Shown here piece by piece: positions 53,106 to 61,875 of a stretch of 64,000 bases of DNA. Each line of letters opens with the position of its first letter. Position 1 is the first letter of the stretch. The DNA comes from Dyadobacter sp. CY343 (GTDB lineage: Bacteria > Bacteroidota > Bacteroidia > Cytophagales > Spirosomataceae): assembly GCF_021390335.1 (NCBI RefSeq), contig NZ_JAJUXK010000007.1, forward strand, positions 310,001-374,000. Direction: 5' to 3'. The notes below the pieces were generated by a model. It was not told the DNA's origin and searched no databases. It saw only the letters and a list, made by a program, of their open reading frames with translations. Both the position numbers and the translations under genes were made by a program.

Positions 53106-53642
53106 CTACTTTTTCTCCCGAACCCTCTTTACAATCCTTACCGCGGTCATAATTACAACAGCGAATGCAACCAATCCCAACACCCCCCAGAGCCAGTCTA
53201 CCGTATTTTTCAGTACCACCAGGAAAACAATCGAGAATAGAAATACCGTCGCGACTTCGTTAAAAAGCCTCAGCTGAAACGATGTGAAACGGAATTTTCC
53301 TTCGCGCAATTCGAGGAGGATCTTGCCTGTAAAGGATTGGTATGCGTACAAACCGAAGACAAACACGAGTTTCAGCCGCATCCAGTCCTGGTCGAGCCAG
53401 GCGGGCGTGATGTAAAGCATTGCTCCGCCGCATATTAAAGTCAGCCAGCTGGCGGGCGTCATAATCGCAGTCCAGAGCAACTTCTCCATTTTTGTAAACT
53501 GTGCAAGCAGGATCTCCCGCTCGGGGCTCGGCTTGCTGTTCGCTTCGGTATGATAGACGAAAAGACGGGGCATATAAAACAGTCCCGCGAACCAGCTTAC
53601 AACGAAAATAATATGCAGCGCTTTAAAGTGAAGGTATGTCAT
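53106..53642 (-). CDS. hemJ: protoporphyrinogen IX oxidase HemJ / CopD family membrane protein
   Basis: This 178-residue inner-membrane protein has about four hydrophobic helices. The N-terminus HFKALHIIFVVSWFAGLFY and PRLFVYHTEA are the HemJ signature, with the heme-ligand His in LHII. It oxidises protoporphyrinogen IX in haem synthesis. ATG at 53642 is the usual start; an in-frame ATG at 53696 adds 18 unlikely residues. The divergent msrA gene starts about 110 bp away. Confidence 0.85.
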   Translation of the reverse strand: MTYLHFKALHIIFVVSWFAGLFYMPRLFVYHTEANSKPSPEREILLAQFTKMEKLLWTAIMTPASWLTLICGGAMLYITPAWLDQDWMRLKLVFVFGLYAYQSFTGKILLELREGKFRFTSFQLRLFNEVATVFLFSIVFLVVLKNTVDWLWGVLGLVAFAVVIMTAVRIVKRVREKK

Positions 53643-53753
53643 AGGACGAATCGTTTCGGGGATAAATTTCGTAAATAATACAGCAATACCAGACACAAAC
53701 TTTCTTCGTACGGTATTCGTTAATCATTTTGACAATAACCCATGATAATTAAG

Positions 53754-54440
53754 ATGAAAACCACCATCCCAATTTTGACCTTTCTCTTGATGTGCTGCAT
53801 GGTAGTGATATCGTGTGCGCAGTCGGATAAAAAACAGAAAAGAAAAATGGATAAAGAAGCTGCTTTTACCTCGCTTGATGAGACAAATGTAAATACTGCC
53901 GGCATGGAAACGGCGACATTCGGAACCGGGTGCTTCTGGTGTACAGAGGCCGTTTTAGAATCTTTGGACGGTGTTAAAAAGGTAGTTTCAGGCTATTCAG
54001 GCGGCCACGATCCGAAGCCGAATTACGAGGCAGTTTGCACCGGCAATACCGGTCATGCTGAGTGTGTGGAGGTGGTTTATGATCCAAAAGTGATCAGCTA
54101 TGCAGATCTGCTCGAAGCATTTTTCCGCAGCCACGATCCTACTTCCCTGAACCGCCAGGGAAATGATGTTGGAACGCAATATCGCTCGGTGATTTTTTAT
54201 CATAATGAGGAACAAAAGTCCCTGGCCGAGAAAGCGAAGGCAGAATTGGACAAATCCGGCGCGTATACCAAGCCAATTGTCACCGAAATTACGCCAGCGG
54301 TTAAATTCTTTGTGGCCGAAGACTATCATCAGAATTATTTCGCAAACAACCCCGATCAGGGCTATTGTGCGTTCGTAATTGCCCCAAAACTCGACAAATT
54401 CAAGAAGGTTTTTAAAGAGAAACTGCGGAAAGAAATATAG
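53754..54440 (+). CDS. msrA: peptide-methionine (S)-S-oxide reductase, lipoprotein form
   Basis: This is a 228-residue enzyme that repairs methionine-S-sulfoxide. It has a signal peptide with lipobox-like VVISC, so it is envelope-anchored, followed by a Lys-rich linker. The catalytic motif FGTGCFWC and the later SGGHDPKPNYE and HQNYFANNPDQGYC are typical. The start at 53754 (MKTTIPILTF) is preferred; an in-frame ATG at 53742 is also possible. It probably protects periplasmic or surface proteins. Confidence 0.92.
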   Translation: MKTTIPILTFLLMCCMVVISCAQSDKKQKRKMDKEAAFTSLDETNVNTAGMETATFGTGCFWCTEAVLESLDGVKKVVSGYSGGHDPKPNYEAVCTGNTGHAECVEVVYDPKVISYADLLEAFFRSHDPTSLNRQGNDVGTQYRSVIFYHNEEQKSLAEKAKAELDKSGAYTKPIVTEITPAVKFFVAEDYHQNYFANNPDQGYCAFVIAPKLDKFKKVFKEKLRKEI

Positions 54441-54578
54441 GTTTTTAGCGAAAATAAAGGCATCTGCCCACTTATACGGCTAGACACCCCGGATAATAAG
54501 TATAAATGGCACAAGTTTTGAAGCATTCGGATAAAGGCTTTAATTTGTGCCATTATTAACAATAACTAATCTATTACG

Positions 54579-55094
54579 ATGAAAAAGATTCTATTCATGT
54601 TTTTCTTTTGCGCCGTTCTGAGCGCGACTTCGGAAAAGGCGTTCGCGCAGTTTGAGAAGGGAGATAAAATACTAAATTTAGGAATTGGCGGCGGCGGATA
54701 CGGCTTCTACGGAGGTGGCGGTTTTGCAGTGGGCGGTTCGTTTGAAGTAGGAGTTCATGAGTTTATCAGTGTTGGTGCTCAGGCAGATATCAGATTCTAT
54801 GATTACGGATATTCGTTTGGTCCTTCTGATAATTATGTAGCGTTGCCAATCGCTGCAAGAGGTTCTTACCACTATGGTAAACATTTCTTAACTATCGAAC
54901 AATTAGATCTTTATGCTGGACCTGCATTAGGATTTAATATCGATAACAACCAATACTATACTAATTCTGCTATTGTCATTGGAGCATTTGCTGGCGCGAG
55001 ATATTATTTCAAACCTACATTTGGGGCATTCCTTGAACTTGCAGGTGGAACAAATATGATTCCTGCAAAAGTTGGTGTGTCGCTCAAATTCTGA
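54579..55094 (+). CDS. outer-membrane beta-barrel protein
   Basis: This 171-residue protein has a signal peptide (MKKILFMFFFCAVLSATSEKAFAQ) and then eight or so alternating-hydrophobic strands with glycine/tyrosine-rich turns (GGGGYGFYGGGG). It ends in SLKF, a C-terminal aromatic as in barrel insertion signals. The length suits an 8-stranded OmpX-like barrel. No partner gene is evident. A terminator follows. Confidence 0.8.
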   Translation: MKKILFMFFFCAVLSATSEKAFAQFEKGDKILNLGIGGGGYGFYGGGGFAVGGSFEVGVHEFISVGAQADIRFYDYGYSFGPSDNYVALPIAARGSYHYGKHFLTIEQLDLYAGPALGFNIDNNQYYTNSAIVIGAFAGARYYFKPTFGAFLELAGGTNMIPAKVGVSLKF

Positions 55095-55110
55095 TGTGAA
55101 TCTACATTAC

Positions 55111-55148
55111 AAAAAAAAGCCTGGGAATCGCTTCTCAGGCATTTTTTT
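55111..55148. terminator. bidirectional terminator
   Basis: GCCTGGGAA (55119-55127) pairs with TTCTCAGGC (55132-55140) with one G-U pair. Flanking runs of A and T let it end both the barrel gene (plus) and the convergent gene at 55162 (minus). Confidence 0.85.
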
Positions 55149-55161
55149 ATGTCTTGTGAAT

Positions 55162-55938
55162 TTAGAATCTGATATTTAATGTAAGATAACCCGCTTGTGT
55201 TGCCGGGTTGAAGCCGGGGCTGATCCTGAATGCGATCGGCTCGCCTCTGTGAATTAATTCCCTTCTGATCTTCCCGGCTTTCGAGCCATTTTTCCCTGCT
55301 TTTATAAACCCGACAGTACCAAAAGTTGCTGCACCTGCCAAGCCGCCGAGCATCAACCACGCCCCACGGATTGCGCGCTGCTCGTCTGCATAAGAGGCGA
55401 AATTGCCATTTGCATCCATTGAGCCGGCAATAATGCCTGCGCCCACTCCGGACAAGATCATACCGACCGAAGTCCCGGCGATCCCCATCACGAGGCCGGT
55501 TTTAGATTTACCCTTATAATATTTATAAGTCGCCCGAAGGTTGTCCGCAGAGGATGCGCGTATTTCTTCCAAAAACTGATTGCGAGACCCGGGCGCCTGC
55601 AAGGGTGCAGCTGGCCGGGCCTGTGGAGCTGATTGGCCAGGCGCATAGTAACTGGGCACTTCCAGCACTGCCTCGAAAGTTTTCACCTCGCCATTCCCGT
55701 ATTGTATGGAAGAAATTTCAGACTTTTTTACAGTAAATAACGGGCCCTCGTCGTCACTTAGCTTTTTGTATTTCACTACTGTATCATCTACCTCCTGGAT
55801 GCGGACTTCCAGCTTCGTGTCGTTGCGCAAAAAAAGAATATCCGGTTTCCGCACATTTTGGGCGAAAACCGGATTCAGTAATAAAAGGTATAAAATGGCT
55901 AACAGCTGGATTTTCAGCAGTGATAAAATTACTTTCAT
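55162..55938 (-). CDS. exported protein of unknown function, paralogue A
   Basis: This 258-residue protein has a signal peptide (LLAILYLLLLNPVFAQ), then a strand-rich domain (DTKLEVRIQEVDDTVVKYKKLSD...) and a Pro/Ala-rich linker. Two hydrophobic Gly-rich segments (GLVMGIAGTSVGMILSGVG, LMLGGLAGAATFGTVGF) follow, and it ends GYLTLNIRF. The gene at 55992 has the same architecture and similar C-terminal residues, so the two are tandem paralogues. No family is recognised with confidence. Confidence 0.7.
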   Translation of the reverse strand: MKVILSLLKIQLLAILYLLLLNPVFAQNVRKPDILFLRNDTKLEVRIQEVDDTVVKYKKLSDDEGPLFTVKKSEISSIQYGNGEVKTFEAVLEVPSYYAPGQSAPQARPAAPLQAPGSRNQFLEEIRASSADNLRATYKYYKGKSKTGLVMGIAGTSVGMILSGVGAGIIAGSMDANGNFASYADEQRAIRGAWLMLGGLAGAATFGTVGFIKAGKNGSKAGKIRRELIHRGEPIAFRISPGFNPATQAGYLTLNIRF

Positions 55939-55991
55939 TGTAGAAGGATAATATGAATATACCCTTCAATGAAGCAATAAATTCGCCTTTA

Positions 55992-56726
55992 TCAAAATGT
56001 CATCCGCAGGGTAAGCTGACCCGATTTATTAAGCGGGTCAAATTTTGGGCTGAGCTTAAATGTAGTAAGTGATTGGCCGCGTCTTTCGAGTTCATTTTTA
56101 ACCTTATCAGCCTTTTTCTTATGCACACGGTACTTGTTAAAAGACAAAGAACCGAACACAATTCCGAAAGCCGGCCCGGCGATCGCTAACGCACCACCAA
56201 ACTTTTTATCATCCGAATCTTCACCAACAGCAGTTACAATTACGCCGGAAACCAGGGTTGCAACGGCAATAGAGGTAAATACGATCGCGCCGGTTTTTCC
56301 ATCCACCGATTTGTTGTGGTGATATTCATATTTGTCCCGCAACTGATCCGAATTGGCCATTACAATGCTTTTCTCAAAAGGGTCAGTCGGCAAATTGTTT
56401 AAATCTGCATATTGCCCTACCGAGTCAGTAGGCACTTTGCCTGGTTGAATAGAGTCTCTTACATTGATCGTTTTCCCATTTTTCAGCAAAACCCGCGAGA
56501 CTTTATCCAGATAAATGTAGGTAGCGGCGCTGTCGGCAGTTCCAAGATCGCGGTAGTTGATTTTTTCATAACTCATCTGCGTGATCAGCGCCTGAATCTG
56601 TGTACTGTCGCGCTTGACAATGATATCATTTTTGCGCGGGCTCTGAGCATAAGATAGTTGCGCAACGCCGATTGACAACAATGTGATCAGCAGCACTGGC
56701 AGGTTTTTAAATGTGTGTATCCGCAT
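55992..56726 (-). CDS. exported protein of unknown function, paralogue B
   Basis: This 244-residue protein has a signal peptide ending in LSYAQ, a strand-rich domain (KNDIIVKRDSTQIQALITQM...) and Gly-rich hydrophobic segments (GAIVFTSIAVATLVSGVIV, ALAIAGPAFGIVFG), and ends GQLTLRMTF. It has the same domain order as its downstream neighbour. ATG at 56726 is taken as the start; an upstream one at 56783 would add a second hydrophobic stretch. The two genes lie 53 bp apart on the same strand. Confidence 0.7.
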   Translation of the reverse strand: MRIHTFKNLPVLLITLLSIGVAQLSYAQSPRKNDIIVKRDSTQIQALITQMSYEKINYRDLGTADSAATYIYLDKVSRVLLKNGKTINVRDSIQPGKVPTDSVGQYADLNNLPTDPFEKSIVMANSDQLRDKYEYHHNKSVDGKTGAIVFTSIAVATLVSGVIVTAVGEDSDDKKFGGALAIAGPAFGIVFGSLSFNKYRVHKKKADKVKNELERRGQSLTTFKLSPKFDPLNKSGQLTLRMTF

Positions 56727-56803
56727 TTGTAGTATGGTTAAGATGGAAAAAATGAAAGCTAAACGTACACAAACTTTTTCCAATCTTGTAAAAAATTGTG
56801 CTA

Positions 56804-57526
56804 CTACATCCCGAATTTGTTCAATTGCTTGACAAGTACCTCAAAATCCTTCGGATAAGGCGCTTCTATCCGAACTCGCTCTCCGTCCATCACTGCAAAA
56901 GAAAGTGAATGCGCATGTAATGCAACGCGCTGAATGAGAGGCTGTTCCTCGGTCTCCTTTTTTAGATTGAATTTTCGCTTCAGACTGGACAGATAAATTA
57001 CCTCCCCACCATATTGCGGGTCGCAGACGATCGGCGCTTTCAGGCACGAAAGGTGAATGCGGATCTGGTGCATGCGGCCGGTTATGGGAATACACTCCAC
57101 TAATGTGTAGCCTCTGTAAACTTGCAGCGTGTTGAAAATTGTCTCCGCTACTTTGCCCTCCGCCCGGTCTATTTTCACTGCCGTGCCATTTTTTAATGGT
57201 AAAATCGGCAAAAACACAGAAATGCTGTCAAGTTTGTGAATGCCATTTGTCACAGCGTGGTACCGTTTAGTAACTTCCCGATGCTCAAATTGCATGGCCA
57301 AATGCCGGTAAGCGGCTGGATTTTTGGCAAAAGCCAGTGCACCTGAAGTTTCTTTGTCGAGCCGGTGTGCCGCCTGCAGTTCGGAATTATATTCCTTTGC
57401 CAACCGTAATACACTGCCTCCCCTGTCAGCAGTTCTTTCATCCAGCGTAGCCAGGTGCGGCGGCTTATTTACTACTAAAAAATCCTCGTTTTCAAATAAA
57501 ATGAGGTCTTTAAAATTGATTTTCAT
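56804..57526 (-). CDS. RluA family pseudouridine synthase
   Basis: This 240-residue RNA-modifying enzyme converts uridine to pseudouridine in rRNA or tRNA. The catalytic Asp is in AHRLDKETSGAL, with GRMHQIRIHLS and FENEDFLVVNKPP also conserved. It lacks an S4 domain, as in RluA-like members. ATG at 57526 is chosen over 57577 because the longer form begins with residues unlike the family. The target base is unknown. Confidence 0.9.
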   Translation of the reverse strand: MKINFKDLILFENEDFLVVNKPPHLATLDERTADRGGSVLRLAKEYNSELQAAHRLDKETSGALAFAKNPAAYRHLAMQFEHREVTKRYHAVTNGIHKLDSISVFLPILPLKNGTAVKIDRAEGKVAETIFNTLQVYRGYTLVECIPITGRMHQIRIHLSCLKAPIVCDPQYGGEVIYLSSLKRKFNLKKETEEQPLIQRVALHAHSLSFAVMDGERVRIEAPYPKDFEVLVKQLNKFGM

Positions 57527-57531
57527 AGTTA

Positions 57532-57584
57532 TTGCGATAAAAATAAATCCGAATGAACTACCGGAAAAGTAATTCATTCGGATT
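57532..57584 (-). terminator. terminator between the ABC ATPase gene and the pseudouridine synthase gene
   Basis: AATCCGAATGAA (57546-57557) and TTCATTCGGATT (57573-57584) form a perfect 12-bp stem. On the minus strand it is followed by T-rich TTTATTTTT. Confidence 0.75.
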
Positions 57585-57665
57585 CACGGAGCTTTGAAAT
57601 GAATTGTTCCGTTATAACACAAAACTAATCAATCTCGATCTTATATGACAATGGATTTAACAGCT

Positions 57666-58376
57666 TTAAACCATTGCAGAAACTTTTGTCGGGTTGGGAT
57701 TGATCGTATCAGACTCGACTAAACCATCTCGCAAACGCACAATCCGGTGCGCGTAATGTGCAATATCCTCTTCGTGGGTCACCATTACGATCGTATTTCC
57801 CTTACTATATAATTGGTCGAACAGATCCATGATCTCGTAGGAAGTTTTGGAATCCAGGTTACCTGTGGGCTCATCGGCGAGCAAAATGCTGGGATCATTG
57901 ACAAGCGCCCGGGCAATAGCAACCCGCTGCCGCTGACCACCCGAAAGTTCGTTCGGCTTGTGTCCGGCGCGGTTCTCCAGACCTACATTTTTCAAGGAAA
58001 GCATTGCTTTTTCAGTCCGGTCTGACTTTCCCAAACCTGCATAGATCAATGGAAGCGCCACATTATCCAGTGAAGACATTCTTGGCAGCAAATTGAAAGT
58101 CTGAAACACAAAGCCGATCTCCTTGTTTCTGATCTCGGCCAATTCGCTTTCAGTCATATCACTTACGTCCTTATTATTAAGGACATATCTGCCGGTTGTA
58201 GGTGTATCCAGGCAGCCGATGATATTCATCAATGTAGATTTCCCCGAGCCGGAAGGGCCCATAAAAGCGACATATTCGCCTTTATTTACCGAAATCGTCA
58301 CCGATTTGAGCGCCTGGATTACTTCGCTGCCCATTACGTAACGTTTTGCAATCTCGCTGGTCTCGATAATTCTCAT
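57666..58376 (-). CDS. ABC transporter ATP-binding protein (MacB/LolD type)
   Basis: This 236-residue cytoplasmic ATPase has Walker A GPSGSGKST, signature LSGGQRQRVA, Walker B ILLADEPTGNLD and the switch His in MVTHE. It resembles subunits that work with MacB- or LolC/E-type permeases. No permease gene is next to it, so its partner must be elsewhere. ATG at 58376 is preferred over an upstream ATG at 58427. The upstream gene on the same strand ends 14 bp before it. Confidence 0.9.
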   Translation of the reverse strand: MRIIETSEIAKRYVMGSEVIQALKSVTISVNKGEYVAFMGPSGSGKSTLMNIIGCLDTPTTGRYVLNNKDVSDMTESELAEIRNKEIGFVFQTFNLLPRMSSLDNVALPLIYAGLGKSDRTEKAMLSLKNVGLENRAGHKPNELSGGQRQRVAIARALVNDPSILLADEPTGNLDSKTSYEIMDLFDQLYSKGNTIVMVTHEEDIAHYAHRIVRLRDGLVESDTINPNPTKVSAMV

Positions 58377-58389
58377 ATATGATCTCCTG

Positions 58390-58842
58390 TTAGGATGCTG
58401 CCGCAATTTTTCGGAAATGATTTGCAACGTATAATGACGCCAAAAGAACAGCAGCTGGAACGCCTTCGTTGGCTAGTTCACCATCAGGTTTCCACCAGCT
58501 TGTCGATTTAAATCCGGCACTATCTTCTTCGTTCTTGACGGTCCAATTCCGCATGGTCCATGAATCGAACTGCCACTTAAAGTTTTGCCCGCTATAAGTA
58601 ATGGTAGCAGTGCCTTTGAGGTAACGAAATTGCAGTTGACCTAGAACCTTCTGCCCCTCAATATCAGTGATATCGATTGCTTTTTTCCAAAATCCCTGGG
58701 ATTTGAATCTGAGCATATTACCATCCAATTCTCCGTATCCTTCTTCTTTCCAAGAGCTTGTTTTCAATATTCCGGCTATTAGTTTTCCTCTGAAAATCCT
58801 GCATTCGGTGCCGGTAAAATTGGATTTGCAGATTAATGACAT
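58390..58842 (-). CDS. hypothetical protein, LURP-one/Tubby-like strand pattern
   Basis: This 150-residue protein is predicted to be strand-rich, with WQFDSWTMRNWTV and GTATITYSGQNFKW. The last 20 residues form one hydrophobic helix (AAVLLASLYVANHF). The pattern recalls the scramblase-like/LURP-one fold, but similarity is weak. It precedes the ABC ATPase gene by 14 bp, so the two could be co-transcribed. Confidence 0.6.
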   Translation of the reverse strand: MSLICKSNFTGTECRIFRGKLIAGILKTSSWKEEGYGELDGNMLRFKSQGFWKKAIDITDIEGQKVLGQLQFRYLKGTATITYSGQNFKWQFDSWTMRNWTVKNEEDSAGFKSTSWWKPDGELANEGVPAAVLLASLYVANHFRKIAAAS

Positions 58843-58881
58843 TGTTGATGAAGTGTAATTACAGATAACTAAAATATCAAA

Positions 58882-61545
58882 TCACTGAAATTCCGCCCGC
58901 CGTTTTTCGATAAGTGCCTGCATAGGCTGATAGCGGCTCACAAATTGCTGATAGTCGGCAGGCGTCGCATATTGTTTTACCTTCTCTTCGCCCTCTTTGG
59001 CCTGCCCGGTCAAACCCTGTTCCAGACTGAGATATGCATATTGCTCCCATAATCGAAAATCGTATTCGTTATATGCGAGTGCATTCAGTACTAAATTATA
59101 TGCTTTGTCAGTCTGCTTTTTCCCTCTAAAATAGGTCGATGCAGCTGATATTGTCTGTGCATTGAAAGGGTTAGTATCAATTGCTTTTCGAAAATTAGCC
59201 TCAGTTGGTGACTGTAATGCGACTTTCAGTAAAGAATCCGTTGGCGATTTCGGTTTTACGCCGGAAAAAAGACTTTGTTTTAATTTTTCAATGGCCGGAT
59301 TGTTCTCTTTCTCCTGGATTTTATCGAGCAAAATCACTGCAATCTCTTTTTTATCGTAAAGCGCATTTGCAACTGCCATTCCAATTATCCCTTCCAAACC
59401 CTCTACAACTGACAGATTTTCAATTGCTTTTTCATATAACCCTAGCTGCAAAAACCAGTGGCCCAGCACTTTATGATATTGGTCGCTCTTCTCTTCCTCG
59501 TCCGAAGATAACGCTGTGAGAGACTGCAAAGCCCGAAGTTTGTCGCCGCTGTAAAACTGAGGATACAATGCAGCCCAGGTTAAATCCTTTGAAAGAACGG
59601 GATTCTTACCTGCTAACTGTGTCAGCAGTTTTGCAGGAGCAGTATCGGATCTTGCCTGATTGACAGCATAGTTTAATAAATAAGCCGAAGCAGACACGCT
59701 CAGAAGCGAATCGGCAGGAACTGCGCTGGTATTGAAATCCTGCTTGGCGAACTGTTGCCTCAGGTTTTGAACTGCCAGCCAGTTTGCCTCCCACGACAGA
59801 TATTTATATTTCTCGGTATTAGAAGAAAGTGAATCTAACAAACCTGAATCAGTGTTTTTTGCTAAAATCGCCAATAAGTTCGTTGCCGGAATTTCCGGAC
59901 GTTTTGTATTCACCTGCGCCTTTTCAATATAGTAGTACGCAGAATCGGCCACATTTGTTTTGGAATAGAGCATTCCCAGATTATTAAGCAATTCTCCACT
60001 TTTAGGAAAATGACCAATACCCTCCTGTAAACTATGAACGGCGTCGAAAAACAGGTTTTCCTGGATCAATATCCCGCTCAAACCTGCGTAAGCCTGGGCA
60101 GACGGATTTTTCAATAAAGCCTGCCGAAAGTAAAATGCAGCCGCAGTGGGATCTCCCTGCCGGATCGCCAGCGACGCGAGTGAATAGTTGGATTTATGGT
60201 TTTGAAATTCCTGCTGCAAAGCCAGCTTGTAGTATTGCTCCGAAAGTGTAAATTCCTCAGTAGCAGCGTGAAGATCCCCCACTCCATTAAAATATCCTGC
60301 GATCGCCTGATTAACCGGTAAAAGCTTTTGAATAAAAATAAGAATTACAAAACCAGCAAAACCAAACAACCGCGTCTGTGTTAGTCCAAATCGGAGCGGC
60401 TTGTAAAGAACTTTGTGGACCGCGAGTTTTTGTTTAAAAAGAGGATAGAAATTGATTAGAACATAGAAAAGGAACAAAACGCCCATTGCAAGCTGTCCCT
60501 GCACGACCACATCTTCCAAAGCTTCCAGCACGGGATCATTTGCTGTACCCGCCATAAGTGCCGTAAATGCAGCGGCTATCATGAACATTCCTGCGTAAAT
60601 CCAAAATCCGGCGCTCCTGAACGGAAGCAAGCTGCCCATTGAATCCGCTCTGCGGCGAAATCCCCAGATCCCCAAAATGCCCGCCGCTAGCGCCAGAAAA
60701 ACGGGACTTACCAATGTGAGATCCCAGTTGATTTGTCGGGTGTTTCGCAGAAAAATCAGCAGTAACAGCAGCAGGTACAATATTGAAATGACAATAAAAT
60801 TGATCAATCCGGTACTTCCTTTTCTCATGGAACCGCTGGTACTCAGCCACACTAAGCCGGCCATGATTTCGGTAGAAGAAATGAGGAGAAAAAGGACTGT
60901 CAGGATCAGCCAGAATGGAAATGAGTAACTGGCGGCTGTCAGAGCCGGAAAAGGTACCTCAGACATCGTCCAAGTAAGGAAAACCAGAATACAGGACGCA
61001 ACCAGCAAACCTGTAATCCGCATAGCAATACCCGCTTCCGGCTTAAATGCGTGGAAATAATAAGTAGCGCCGCCATAAACGAGTACAGTGACCAGAAACA
61101 AAAACTTGCTCTCCGTATCAGCGACAGCCAGCATTTCCAGCCGGGCAAAACCGAGGAATAGGATAAAAATGACCATTCCTGCCAGGTACCAGAATCTGGA
61201 TAAAGTTGTCAGTCCGGCCAAAATGAGGCAAAGCCCGACTATCGCAAAAATCCAGAAGACACGGAAAGTGAGGTGATCCACTTCCATGACCGACGCCATT
61301 AAGCTTTCATTCACCAGGTGTGTCGGCGTAGAAACGCCATATTGCCAGCTGCCCAGCTGCAATATGTCCACAACCGCACTCACTTCCGAGAGTTCGCTAA
61401 TTACATTCCAGCGAATGACATTATCGAGCGGATCAATGCACTTGAGTACAAAAAACGCAATTGCTAAAAACAAAACGGTCAGCGCCGCAAGCGCCATTCT
61501 GCGCTCCGAAACTGACCAAACCTTCCAGAAAAATAATTCCTTCAT
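58882..61545 (-). CDS. large polytopic membrane protein with TPR domain
   Basis: This 887-residue protein has around eleven membrane segments in residues 15-420, then a TPR-rich soluble part from about 430 to the C-terminus (repeats such as LYSKTNVADSAYYYIEKAQ and AGYFNGVGDLHAATEEF). It has no enzymatic motif that I recognise. A hydrophobic N-half plus TPR C-half suits a scaffold or sensor in the inner membrane. It is divergent from atpD across about 330 bp. Confidence 0.75.
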   Translation of the reverse strand: MKELFFWKVWSVSERRMALAALTVLFLAIAFFVLKCIDPLDNVIRWNVISELSEVSAVVDILQLGSWQYGVSTPTHLVNESLMASVMEVDHLTFRVFWIFAIVGLCLILAGLTTLSRFWYLAGMVIFILFLGFARLEMLAVADTESKFLFLVTVLVYGGATYYFHAFKPEAGIAMRITGLLVASCILVFLTWTMSEVPFPALTAASYSFPFWLILTVLFLLISSTEIMAGLVWLSTSGSMRKGSTGLINFIVISILYLLLLLLIFLRNTRQINWDLTLVSPVFLALAAGILGIWGFRRRADSMGSLLPFRSAGFWIYAGMFMIAAAFTALMAGTANDPVLEALEDVVVQGQLAMGVLFLFYVLINFYPLFKQKLAVHKVLYKPLRFGLTQTRLFGFAGFVILIFIQKLLPVNQAIAGYFNGVGDLHAATEEFTLSEQYYKLALQQEFQNHKSNYSLASLAIRQGDPTAAAFYFRQALLKNPSAQAYAGLSGILIQENLFFDAVHSLQEGIGHFPKSGELLNNLGMLYSKTNVADSAYYYIEKAQVNTKRPEIPATNLLAILAKNTDSGLLDSLSSNTEKYKYLSWEANWLAVQNLRQQFAKQDFNTSAVPADSLLSVSASAYLLNYAVNQARSDTAPAKLLTQLAGKNPVLSKDLTWAALYPQFYSGDKLRALQSLTALSSDEEEKSDQYHKVLGHWFLQLGLYEKAIENLSVVEGLEGIIGMAVANALYDKKEIAVILLDKIQEKENNPAIEKLKQSLFSGVKPKSPTDSLLKVALQSPTEANFRKAIDTNPFNAQTISAASTYFRGKKQTDKAYNLVLNALAYNEYDFRLWEQYAYLSLEQGLTGQAKEGEEKVKQYATPADYQQFVSRYQPMQALIEKRRAEFQ

Positions 61546-61875
61546 ATTAACGATTAACCTGCTCTGAGAACGCGGAATTGTAAAGATCCGTTTTAATCAA
61601 ACGAAAAACTCAGCAACCTGTTATTTCAACCAGATCGGCTGTTGCAAGTAATTCAAGTGCATTGGCGAGATTGGCTGTGAAAATATCTTGTAGCTTTCCC
61701 TGATCAGATTTGTCACCATAATTACTTATTGCTAAATGCAAATAACAGTAACATTGTCCCTCCCTTTTCTAAAAAATATCCAATAAATCACTTTATGTCT
61801 TCTTGGTACTGACCAAATTATCCTATACTTTTGCGGTCTGAAAAAAACCTCATTAGAGATAATCAAAATCATATA
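61546..61875. other. intergenic region between the TPR protein and atpD
   Basis: This 330-bp stretch holds the atpD promoter near its end. Apart from that, nothing clear is seen: no gene, no RNA and no strong hairpin. Confidence 0.6.
61803..61833 (+). promoter_or_regulatory. promoter of atpD-atpC
   Basis: TTG at 61803-61805, 20 bp spacer, TACTTTTG at 61826-61833: an exact Bacteroidota-type promoter. The atpD ATG is at 61876. Confidence 0.65.
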
